The notes under the pieces are model-generated. The model saw only the letters and a list, made by a program, of their open reading frames with translations, did no database searches and had not been told where the DNA came from. Shown piece after piece: positions 48,989 to 56,636 of a stretch of 64,000 bases of DNA. The DNA is from Metabacillus arenae (GTDB taxonomy: Bacteria; Bacillota; Bacilli; Bacillales; Bacillaceae): the NCBI RefSeq assembly GCF_014773385.1, contig NZ_JACXAI010000002.1, positions 186,001-250,000 of the forward strand, in the 5' to 3' direction. The translations under genes were made by a program, and so were the position numbers. The stretch's first letter is position 1. Each line of letters opens with the position of its first letter.

Positions 48989-49507
48989 GTTAAACAAGTA
49001 AACTATATTTAATTTTAAAGATTGGAAAAAGTCGCTGTATGTGCTTGCAGCATCCTTGAGAACATCAAACATTGAATAGGCTTGAGTGAGTGATTCTTTT
49101 TTAGATGGTAAACTGGCTAAAAATTGTGGGTTGTTCATATTTTGAATGAAATCAATGTGGGGTGAGGGGTCTAAAAACTTCTCACCTTCTCGAACTGCGA
49201 AATGTAAATGTGCTCCAGTAGAAAACCCACTATTACCTGACAAGCCAATTAGATCTCCTTGAGATACAAATTGACCTTCTTGAACGTTAAATTCTGAAAG
49301 ATGCCCATAAATATATGTTCGCCCATCCTCTCCTTCAATTAAAATCGTCTTTCCTGCGTTCGAACTCCCGAAATTTTTTAAATGAATTTTGCCTGCACAA
49401 ATTGCTCGAAGTGGCTCACCGATTTCCATCTTCAGATCGATCCCTTTGTGAGGGAAATTTCTAAAGCTCTCTTGCTGCAAAAATTTAGATGTAATTTTAT
49501 AGCTCAT
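48929..49507 (-). CDS. M23-type peptidoglycan endopeptidase
   Basis: 192 residues. The LytM/M23 fold is clear in residues 15-120: FPHKGIDLKMEIGEPLRAIC (zinc His and Asp), YIYGHLSEF, VSQGDLIGLSGNSGFSTGAH LHFAVREG (HxH). A ~70-residue helical tail follows. No signal peptide is visible. M23 enzymes open the cell wall for conjugation channels or phage release. The position at the end of the transfer-like module favours wall remodelling for that apparatus, or a virion/lysis role. Confidence 0.85.
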   Translation of the reverse strand: MSYKITSKFLQQESFRNFPHKGIDLKMEIGEPLRAICAGKIHLKNFGSSNAGKTILIEGEDGRTYIYGHLSEFNVQEGQFVSQGDLIGLSGNSGFSTGAHLHFAVREGEKFLDPSPHIDFIQNMNNPQFLASLPSKKESLTQAYSMFDVLKDAASTYSDFFQSLKLNIVYLFNSIDYSMFVQYLQHFMQFFS

Positions 49508-49575
49508 ATTTCACACACTTCCCCAAAATAATTATTCTTGTAAAGCTAAAATGTATTCTAATTATCAAAATCATT

Positions 49576-49680
49576 CTTACCCAATTTTCTAATTACCTGA
49601 ACAAAATCTTATTACCCAAAGGCGGTAATTAACTTCGGTAATAAGATGGGTAATAAGAGCGGTAATTAGGGGTAAGAAGA
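49576..49680. repeat. GGTAAT iteron array, candidate centromere
   Basis: Eight copies of a GGTAAKWAG-type unit within about 105 nt: three inverted (49576, 49588, 49607) and five direct (from 49624, 49636, 49647, 49660, 49669), so the array is roughly mirror-symmetric about 49620. It lies right after the ParM/ParR-like genes and before the M23 gene. Candidate parC-type binding site for the ParR-like protein or an operator for the M23 operon. Confidence 0.6.
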
Positions 49681-49704
49681 AAATGATATATTGGTAACAT
49701 AAAT

Positions 49705-49947
49705 TTATAGAAGGTTTTTCATCAGACTAGTATCAAATTTAGGGTTGTTTTCAGCTTCCTCTGCCTGTATAATTTGCTCGTCTTGATAAATCTTTTGACT
49801 AGGATTAATTCCATTGATGTGATTTTGAATTAGTCGTTTAACAAACTTTGAGAAGTTGGGATATTGTTGTGAATACTCGTAAAGATTTGAATCAAAAGGA
49901 TCGTTTAAGTTGAAATAAATGGATTTGGTTTTCTTATTCATAAACAC
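49705..49947 (-). CDS. ParR-like small partner of the actin
   Basis: 80 residues. KTKSIYFNLNDPFDSNLYEY then SQQYPNFSKFVKRLIQNHIN looks like a ribbon-helix-helix (short strand plus two helices), followed by an acidic tail. The start overlaps the end of the actin-like gene by 14 nt. The size, fold and order match ParR/AlfB adaptor proteins of actin-type plasmid segregation. Confidence 0.65.
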   Translation of the reverse strand: MFMNKKTKSIYFNLNDPFDSNLYEYSQQYPNFSKFVKRLIQNHINGINPSQKIYQDEQIIQAEEAENNPKFDTSLMKNLL

Positions 49948-50764
49948 TCACTCCGATATTGTAAAAGGATATAGCATTTGCGAATATTGGATCTTGAATT
50001 TTACGGTTGAAGATCGGTTGTAGGACTTGAACATTAGGATAATATTGTTTCAATGGACTTTTAATTGCCTCAGCAACCCCTCCAACAAGAAATACATTGT
50101 CTTCTTTATTCCATTTCTTAAGTGTCTCAGCAGCTATTCCCCTAACTAATGCTTGAAGATTATTTGATTTATTGGTGTTCATCCCGAAATTCAAAGTACC
50201 TGACTCTTTATCAATAAACCTACCTTCTAATACACTTGCGTAATTCACTGTTCCTGACCCTACGTCAATTATTCTTGTTAATCCATTTTGAGGATTTGAC
50301 CAAAAAGAGCTTGCCGCCTCGGCTGCCACTGAAATTTTGTCAATGTTAATTTTCTTTTTAATCTCATTTACAGTGATTACGTGTTTCCCTTGCAGTAATT
50401 TCCTAAGTCCTTCCTTTTCAAGTGGAGTATGCTTAGAAATTGGTTGACCTACAATGATTTGAAAATTGTATTCTTCTACATTATTTAAAGTTAAATATCT
50501 GTGAATGCCTAGAAGAACACGTAACTTCGTATCCTCATGGACTTTTGAGTCGCCCATAAGAGAGCCAACGAATTCTGATTCATACTTTGCCAATGAACCT
50601 GCAAAACCGTACTTACCTTCATATTCAAATACCATATCATCTTCCCCGTGTACTTGTTCTAAGTTGATGTTTCTACCCTCCCCTATGTCAGATAAAAATT
50701 TAATTAAACCATATTTCGCTGCAATTTTGACCTCACTGTTTCCTGCATCTACACCGAGAATCAT
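49934..50764 (-). CDS. ParM/Alp-like bacterial actin
   Basis: 276 residues from ATG 50764 (AAAGGAGG 9 nt upstream). Actin-fold nucleotide motifs: phosphate-1 GVDAGNSEVKIA near the N-terminus, connect-1 and phosphate-2 RIIDVGSGTVNY (about 164-175), adenosine motif FLVGGVAEAIK. It polymerises with ATP/GTP and pushes DNA copies apart when captured by a ParR-type adaptor. Partnered with the 80-aa gene; repeats lie on both sides. Indicates plasmid-like maintenance, or capsid/DNA positioning during infection. Confidence 0.85.
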   Translation of the reverse strand: MILGVDAGNSEVKIAAKYGLIKFLSDIGEGRNINLEQVHGEDDMVFEYEGKYGFAGSLAKYESEFVGSLMGDSKVHEDTKLRVLLGIHRYLTLNNVEEYNFQIIVGQPISKHTPLEKEGLRKLLQGKHVITVNEIKKKINIDKISVAAEAASSFWSNPQNGLTRIIDVGSGTVNYASVLEGRFIDKESGTLNFGMNTNKSNNLQALVRGIAAETLKKWNKEDNVFLVGGVAEAIKSPLKQYYPNVQVLQPIFNRKIQDPIFANAISFYNIGVSVYE

Positions 50765-50784
50765 TTCTAACAACCTCCTTTGTC

Positions 50785-50885
50785 ATAGAAAAGTAATAGA
50801 ATTCTATGATTTTTCTAATACAGACAAGTAAAAATAGCCAAATATCATAGAAAACTAATAGAAAAATCATACTTTTCTAATACAC
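50785..50885. repeat. Two 39-nt repeats upstream of the actin gene
   Basis: Copies at 50785-50823 and 50847-50885 share CATAGAAAA-N-TAATAGAA and TTTTCTAATACA ends; each is an imperfect palindrome of TAGAAAA half-sites. Located just upstream of the actin start, where ParR-binding parC sites that also hold the par promoter are often found. Confidence 0.55.
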
Positions 50886-50950
50886 AGTACATACATATGA
50901 ATTAGGACAGTATCACTTGCGTGTCCCTGTTTAAAAATAACAATAAAAAT

Positions 50951-50979
50951 TATATAAAATTGTGAAATCACAATCTCAA
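50951..50979 (-). promoter_or_regulatory. Leftward promoter of the partition genes with dyad
   Basis: Minus strand: -35 TTGAGA, 17 nt, -10 TATATA. The spacer holds a perfect ATTGTGA-AA-TCACAAT dyad (50959-50974), an operator candidate. Confidence 0.5.
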
Positions 50980-51012
50980 AAAGATAAAAATAAATTTATT
51001 ATAAAAAAGATG

Positions 51013-51068
51013 TTTACACAAATAAATTAATCATATATAATGAAGATACCACTTAAACAAGTGGTACG
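51013..51068 (+). promoter_or_regulatory. Rightward promoter of the late-side genes with leader hairpin
   Basis: -35 TTTACA (51013-51018), spacer CAAATAAATTAATCATA (17 nt), -10 TATAAT (51036-51041). The recurrent element is in the spacer but now points rightward. The transcript would begin with a perfect TACCACTT-AAAC-AAGTGGTA hairpin (51049-51068). Leads to the CoiA-like and RNA polymerase genes. Confidence 0.72.
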
Positions 51069-51137
51069 ATACATAATAAAATGTTCGTTTTATTTAATAC
51101 ATAGATTTGTAGATTAGTTGGATTGGAGGTGGGCATC

Positions 51138-51329
51138 ATGACTAAATTGAATTGGAGAAAGTCTGAAGTGATTTCTTTTATCGAGGATTGCTTAAGTGAA
51201 AATACAGCAACTGAGGAAATGGAAGAAGTTTATTACAACTTAAAGTGGAACGGTAAAGTTAACCGTAAATCTGCTGAGTGGAAATCAGTGATTAGAGAAA
51301 TGAAAAGATTACATAATGAAGGATGTTAA
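51138..51329 (+). CDS. Small basic protein (63 aa)
   Basis: ATG 51138 behind GGAGGTGG (the frame opens at 51123). MTKLNWRKSEVISFIEDCLS; helical with basic ends. First gene of the rightward transcript. Not recognised. Confidence 0.65.
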   Translation: MTKLNWRKSEVISFIEDCLSENTATEEMEEVYYNLKWNGKVNRKSAEWKSVIREMKRLHNEGC

Positions 51330-51420
51330 TATAAATAAATTATACATATAAGTAATGAAATTAAATAAAAGGGGGGTTACTCCCCTTTCTATAAATGAAC
51401 TGAAAAAAGGAGGTTGTATA

Positions 51421-52575
51421 TTGCTAACATCAAAGGTTGGTAAAGAGATTGTAAATTGTTTTGACGGTAAGTACGACAGATATAGACTTAAGCAATGGTC
51501 AAATAAAGGTATATTGAAATGTCCTGTTTGTGGAGGAAATTACGAATACTGTCACGGTGAAATAGTTCCTCCCTATTTCCGCCATGTTGGAAAAGAATGT
51601 AGTGAATATTACTCTGAGAGTGAAACTGAAGAACATAGAAACGGTAAGAGAGTACTTTATGATTGGATTAGCAAACAAGCTGGAGTTACAAATTGTAAAT
51701 TGGAATATTGGATACCTGAGACTAAACAAAGACCTGATATTTATTTTGAATATGGAGGTAAAAGATTTGTAATTGAGTATCAGTGTACTCCTATTGCCAG
51801 TGAGTTTTTATTAAGAAGAGAACTTTATAAATTAGCCGGAATTAATGACATATGGATACTAGGGACAGAGAAATACAACATCAATGTTGGCAAATTTGGC
51901 AGTGCTAACTTCCTCGGTAGGTATAGAAAAATTGAGAAAGAAAATATGAAAAATGGATTATTATATTTTGAGTCTACTAAAGGGATTTTAATTGTCCATA
52001 GCAGTTTTTTAATAAACAATCACTCCTTATTAAAGGATTTAGATGATAGTTATTTTATGAATAAATTCTACAAAGAAAATAGTAAGGTATTTGATACTTT
52101 GGGAAGTGTTGAAAATTTTTTCGTTGTGGAAAAGGTTGATAATTTCACTTTTAACGAAGGTTTAAAAATGAATGGTGATATCATTGGAATGTTTAATTCT
52201 TTAGAGAAAGATTTAAGAATTAAATGGACTGAAGAACAAGGTTTAAATCTAATAGAACAGGAAAAAATCAAACAGTTCAATCAAGAAATCAGCAAACTAA
52301 AAGAAAATTCAAAGTATGTAGGAGCTATCGGTGAAAATATAGATGTAATTGGAAGGGTTTCAAAAAGTACTTCTTTTAGAAGTTGGTATGGAATTAAATA
52401 CGTAAACGAAATTGTTGATGACTGTGGAAATGTTTATACTTGGTTTTCTCCTAAATCGTTAAGCGATACAAAAAGAAATAAAATAAAAATTCGTGCAAGA
52501 ATAGATCATCATAGGGAGTATCTCGGTGTTAAACAAAATATAATTACAAATTGCAAAATTATAGATTGTGACTAA
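51421..52575 (+). CDS. CoiA-like nuclease-domain protein
   Basis: 384 residues from TTG 51421 (AAGGAGG 7 nt upstream; an ATG at 51355 lacks an SD). Zinc-ribbon LKCPVCGGNYEYCHGEIVPP YFRH near residue 30, then a CoiA-family restriction-like nuclease core: RPDIYFEYGGKRFVIEYQCT PI (D...E-x-Q). CoiA proteins belong to the competence/recombination nuclease-like group of Firmicutes. A recurrent element (ATAAATAAATTATACATA) lies directly upstream. Confidence 0.75.
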   Translation: MLTSKVGKEIVNCFDGKYDRYRLKQWSNKGILKCPVCGGNYEYCHGEIVPPYFRHVGKECSEYYSESETEEHRNGKRVLYDWISKQAGVTNCKLEYWIPETKQRPDIYFEYGGKRFVIEYQCTPIASEFLLRRELYKLAGINDIWILGTEKYNINVGKFGSANFLGRYRKIEKENMKNGLLYFESTKGILIVHSSFLINNHSLLKDLDDSYFMNKFYKENSKVFDTLGSVENFFVVEKVDNFTFNEGLKMNGDIIGMFNSLEKDLRIKWTEEQGLNLIEQEKIKQFNQEISKLKENSKYVGAIGENIDVIGRVSKSTSFRSWYGIKYVNEIVDDCGNVYTWFSPKSLSDTKRNKIKIRARIDHHREYLGVKQNIITNCKIIDCD

Positions 52576-52592
52576 ACGGCAGGAGGAATTTA

Positions 52593-55274
52593 ATGAAAAA
52601 TAAACAATTCTATACATATAAATTTAAATCATCTAGATTAAAGGAATTTGATTATGATATATCCCTTTCCTTTGAGGAAGCCAAAGAGTACGGTGAAGTA
52701 ATTTCATTATTTGATAATCAAATGCTCAGGTCTATAAGAGAAATAACTGATAAACAAATAGATTACGATGATCCTAAAAGTTTGCTCATTCAAGAATACA
52801 TAACAATTGTGATGGATCACCCTTCTCATTATAAATATTTATATAAGAATGGCTTAATGTTAAACAAACAACGCTTCGTGCGTTTTTCCTCATCTGCTGG
52901 TCAAGCTCGTGTTTCCACTGTTACCTTCTGCGAGGAAGAAACAGCTAAGAAACTTGATGTAATTTTAGATAACGGAAGAAATCTAAATAAAGAGCTAGTT
53001 CCCTCTAAATTCAATGCTTATAAGGGATTAGCATCTTCTGCTACTTCCGTTGTCTCGACACCTAGATTTTGCTTAGTTCCTGACTACTATAGTGATACAG
53101 AAGTTAAAGTAAACTTTGTGACCGAAACCGATTATAGCGAAGATGATATTATCGAAGTTAAAGGCATCAGAGAATCGTTTAATCGTTTTGATGGCCAAGG
53201 GCTAATAAGCTACGATATGGCTGTTAAATGGGCAAATGAGTTAGGACTGGATTATGTACCTGCTCAGTGGTGCATAAGACAAAATTACATAAAAGGTATG
53301 TTGAACACCTTTCCCATTCATGAGTTTTGTGAAAAAGTTAATAATGGTAATTACAGAATCAGAACATCTTATAAAGATGAGAATGGTAATCCTAAGATTA
53401 TTGATTTACGGGATGTAGACATTGTACTTTCTGAAAGTCAGTTCAAGCTTTGGGATAGCTTCCCTTCAATTGAAGTTTATCAGGAAAATTGTGAAAAGAA
53501 CAATCTTAAATGGGGAGTTTCATTGCATAGCCCTAAAAAAGATAAGGATATTTTAAAAATGAATTATCAATTCCTTCAAACATTAAACATGAATAAGAAG
53601 GATATTGAAAAAATATGTGAAAAATTCGTTGATTGGATTACAGGTGTTAATTCAGAAAACATTTATTACACTATCTTATTCTTAATGGGAACTGAAATCA
53701 CTGAAGAAAAATTACTTAATTATTTAAATAAAAGTGAGAATTATTGGATAAAATCATTGCTTGTTAATCATGATTTAATTAAGGATAGATACATAAAGAA
53801 GAAAATTTATGATTTGATAAAGAGAAAAATAAAGAATGGCTGCCTAGGAGAAATTTTAATTGATGGTAACTTTCAAACATTGGTTAGTGATCCTTATGGT
53901 ATGATGCAACATGTTTGTGGGTTAGAAATAACCGGGCTACTTAAAGAAAAAGAGTATTATTCTAATTATTGGAATGAAAAAGGTGTTAAAGTTGTAGATT
54001 CCATGAGAGCACCACTTACATATAGAAGTGAACACTTGCTCCTAAACTTAAAGAAAAATGAAGAATTGGATCATTGGTATAGATACAACTACACAGGAAT
54101 AATAGTAAATGTACATGGACATGAGACAATGAATTGGGCTGGATCTGATTTTGATTATGACATAATTGCCACCACTTGTAACTCAACCGTTTTAAAATCT
54201 GTTTATCACGGTGAACTGCCTGTAGTTTACACACCGCCAAAATCGGAAAAGAAAGTATTGACTCAAGATGACTTGTTTAATTCAGACCTGTTTAGCTTTG
54301 GTTCAATCATAGGAAGTATAACTAATAAAAGTACGAGTGGATACGCATTACTTGCTCAACTTGATGAAAACACTAAAGAATATGAAACTACTATGAATAG
54401 AGTGAAAATGTGTACAAAGCTGCAATCTGCTCAAATAGATAAAGCAAAGATTGGTCGTGAAGTTAAAGGAATTCCTTCTACCTGGGTTAATTATCAAAAA
54501 ACTGAAGAAGATGAATCGTTAGAGTCAAAAAGTAAAAAGGAATTTTTGAATAGAATTTTGTTAGATAAGCATCCATACTTCTTCATTTATCTTTATAAAG
54601 GTACAAGAAATAAATACAAAAACCATGTGAAAAGTTATGATATCACTTGTCAACAAAAATTTGGAATGACTCTAGATGAACTAAAGAAAGTTAAGAGAAA
54701 AAATAAAGAACAGCGAGAATTTTTAAACTTATTTGAACAATACTCACCTGTGATTGACAGTGATTGTGTAATGAACAATCTATGTAAGTATATTGAATCA
54801 GTTGATTTCGGTATTAGAAATATTATCAAAAATGAAGATGAGGATATACATGAATTATATATGAGTGGTGAATTGAAGGAATTCGATGAAAGTAAATATA
54901 AGAAAATCACTAAGTCCTTCAATGAATACAAGAAGAGTATCAATCAGTTAATATCAACTAGCTCAAAACCAGAAAAATCAAGTTTTGATGACTCTTTGTA
55001 TAAAGAAAAAGTTGGTATTTATGAAAAGTTTAAATCTCAAATGATTAATATATGTGACAATCTGGATGAACTTGTTGATTATTTAATTCATCATCATTAT
55101 GTGGAAATTCCCAATTCTAATAAAGAATCCTTATGGTCGTTATATGGAGATCATATCTACTTCAATATAAAAAAGAAAAATGATGGTAAAATTTCAATCC
55201 CCGTTCCAAGTGTAGACGGAGATATAACTTATTTAAATGAAAAATATTCTATTAAAGAGGTGGTTTTTGATTGA
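52593..55274 (+). CDS. yonO: YonO-like single-chain RNA polymerase
   Basis: 893 residues, close to SPbeta YonO. YonO is a one-subunit DNA-dependent RNA polymerase of the double-psi beta-barrel class, distantly related to the beta and beta-prime subunits and to eukaryotic RNA-silencing polymerases; it transcribes SPbeta late genes. The catalytic loop is NWAGSDFDYD with the three metal-binding aspartates at 519, 521 and 523; the usual Gly between the last two Asp is Tyr here. Upstream, GQARVSTVTFCEEE and FNAYKGLASS fit the first barrel region. Start ATG has AGGAGG. Position ahead of the HU and late genes fits late control. Confidence 0.88.
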   Translation: MKNKQFYTYKFKSSRLKEFDYDISLSFEEAKEYGEVISLFDNQMLRSIREITDKQIDYDDPKSLLIQEYITIVMDHPSHYKYLYKNGLMLNKQRFVRFSSSAGQARVSTVTFCEEETAKKLDVILDNGRNLNKELVPSKFNAYKGLASSATSVVSTPRFCLVPDYYSDTEVKVNFVTETDYSEDDIIEVKGIRESFNRFDGQGLISYDMAVKWANELGLDYVPAQWCIRQNYIKGMLNTFPIHEFCEKVNNGNYRIRTSYKDENGNPKIIDLRDVDIVLSESQFKLWDSFPSIEVYQENCEKNNLKWGVSLHSPKKDKDILKMNYQFLQTLNMNKKDIEKICEKFVDWITGVNSENIYYTILFLMGTEITEEKLLNYLNKSENYWIKSLLVNHDLIKDRYIKKKIYDLIKRKIKNGCLGEILIDGNFQTLVSDPYGMMQHVCGLEITGLLKEKEYYSNYWNEKGVKVVDSMRAPLTYRSEHLLLNLKKNEELDHWYRYNYTGIIVNVHGHETMNWAGSDFDYDIIATTCNSTVLKSVYHGELPVVYTPPKSEKKVLTQDDLFNSDLFSFGSIIGSITNKSTSGYALLAQLDENTKEYETTMNRVKMCTKLQSAQIDKAKIGREVKGIPSTWVNYQKTEEDESLESKSKKEFLNRILLDKHPYFFIYLYKGTRNKYKNHVKSYDITCQQKFGMTLDELKKVKRKNKEQREFLNLFEQYSPVIDSDCVMNNLCKYIESVDFGIRNIIKNEDEDIHELYMSGELKEFDESKYKKITKSFNEYKKSINQLISTSSKPEKSSFDDSLYKEKVGIYEKFKSQMINICDNLDELVDYLIHHHYVEIPNSNKESLWSLYGDHIYFNIKKKNDGKISIPVPSVDGDITYLNEKYSIKEVVFD

Positions 55275-56092
55275 TTAAATACAAATATAAAGAAAAAACC
55301 TATGCAGAAGAAATCTTAAAGAATGGATTTTCTACAAATAACTTAATCGGTCAGTTGAAAATTCTAGCTAAATATTATAAACACAAAGAATTAAAACCCA
55401 AAGAACGTGAAGAAAAGCTTTATGAGTTTTGCGGAAATAATATTAAGAATTATAACAAGGTGAAGTATTTCAAGACAGTCAACTCTGCTTTAAATCATGC
55501 GAGGAATAATAAAAATAAACTTATCGAAATAAACGAAATAAAAGTTAGTGATAAGGAATTACAAGTAATTGAAGGTTTTAATGTAGGTAATTTACATAAG
55601 AAAGTGTTATTTACAATGTTAGTTTTAGATAAATTAAATAAAGAGTCACAAAAGATTAAATATGGAGATGAGTTCAATAACAAAGAATATTATTTTGGCA
55701 GAAATCCAAGTCAGTATAAAGAATTGATTGAGTCTTCTAAAATACCAAAAGGCAAAAGTAAGAAAATAAAAAACATACATAGTATCATTGGTGATTTAAA
55801 TAATGAAGGAGTATTAGAATCTACTAATCAAGGTAGAATTAAATTGTCTTTCATGTATAACATTCCCGATGATGATTTAGGTGTCATTACAATTAACTCA
55901 TTTGATAATATTGGATTATATTATGATCTTCATATCGGTGAAAATAAAGTTAAAAAGTGCGAATGTTGTGAAACTCCTATCAAAGTTAAATCTAATCGGA
56001 CTAAATTTTGTGATACTTGCTTTGAAGATAATTGGAGAGAATATAATGCAAAAAAACAAAGAGAATACAGAGAAAATAAGAAACGTGTATAA
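55271..56092 (+). CDS. Hypothetical protein with C-terminal zinc finger
   Basis: 273 residues. TTG start overlaps the polymerase stop; AGAGGTGG in front. N-terminal half helical and basic; the C-terminus has CECCETPIKVKSNRTKFCDT CFEDN, a treble-clef-like four-Cys zinc site, then a very basic tail (NAKKQREYRENKKRV). Coupling to the RNA polymerase suggests an accessory role in transcription; inference. Confidence 0.72.
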   Translation: MIKYKYKEKTYAEEILKNGFSTNNLIGQLKILAKYYKHKELKPKEREEKLYEFCGNNIKNYNKVKYFKTVNSALNHARNNKNKLIEINEIKVSDKELQVIEGFNVGNLHKKVLFTMLVLDKLNKESQKIKYGDEFNNKEYYFGRNPSQYKELIESSKIPKGKSKKIKNIHSIIGDLNNEGVLESTNQGRIKLSFMYNIPDDDLGVITINSFDNIGLYYDLHIGENKVKKCECCETPIKVKSNRTKFCDTCFEDNWREYNAKKQREYRENKKRV

Positions 56093-56102
56093 TTAGAAAA
56101 AC

Positions 56103-56140
56103 GCTGAAACCCTTGATATTACTGGGTTTTTAGCACTTTT
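56103..56140 (+). terminator. Terminator after the polymerase operon
   Basis: GCTGAAACCC and GGGTTTTTAGC arms with a short loop, then ACTTTT. Rho-independent type for the host polymerase. Confidence 0.65.
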
Positions 56141-56245
56141 GGGAAAATGGTACTTATGAAGAGAGTATGAATAATATTCCCTTTAATTATTAAGTTTCAA
56201 ACAAATAAAATTAATATATAGGATTAAAAGGAGGAGTTTTTTATT

Positions 56246-56518
56246 ATGAACAAACAAGGACTTATTACTGCGGTGGCTGAAAAATTGGAGATTACTAAAA
56301 AAGATGCTGCCCCTATTGTAGATGGTGTATTTGAAGTTGTTTTAGAAGGATTGGTTTCCGAAGGTGAAGTTACACTTGGTGATTTAGGTAAACTTCAAGT
56401 CGTAGAAAGAGCAGCTAGAACCGCAAGAAATCCACAATCTGGGGAAAGTATTGAAGTTCCGGCTAAGAATGCTCCGAAATTTAAAGCTTCGAAGAAACTT
56501 CGTGAAGCAGTGCTTTAA
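56246..56518 (+). CDS. yonN: HU-family DNA-binding protein
   Basis: 90 residues, a complete HU: MNKQGLITAVAEKLEITKKD, VTLGDLGKLQVVERAARTAR NPQSGESIEVPAKNAPKFKA. SPbeta carries a phage HU (YonN) at the same place. It bends and packs phage DNA. Strong AGGAGG SD; an element-like AACAAATAAAATTAATATAT lies upstream. Confidence 0.95.
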   Translation: MNKQGLITAVAEKLEITKKDAAPIVDGVFEVVLEGLVSEGEVTLGDLGKLQVVERAARTARNPQSGESIEVPAKNAPKFKASKKLREAVL

Positions 56519-56554
56519 ACTCTTATAAATGAATTATATATAATATTATAAATT

Positions 56555-56608
56555 AAAAAACAAGGTAGGTTAATCAATACCCCCTCATTATCCCCTACCT
56601 TGTTTTAA
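56555..56608 (+). terminator. Strong terminator after the HU gene
   Basis: ACAAGGTAGG (56560-56569) pairs perfectly with CCTACCTTGT (56594-56603), followed by TTTT. Confidence 0.8.
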
Positions 56609-56636
56609 AATCTTAAAATAAGGGGCTATTAGTTAT

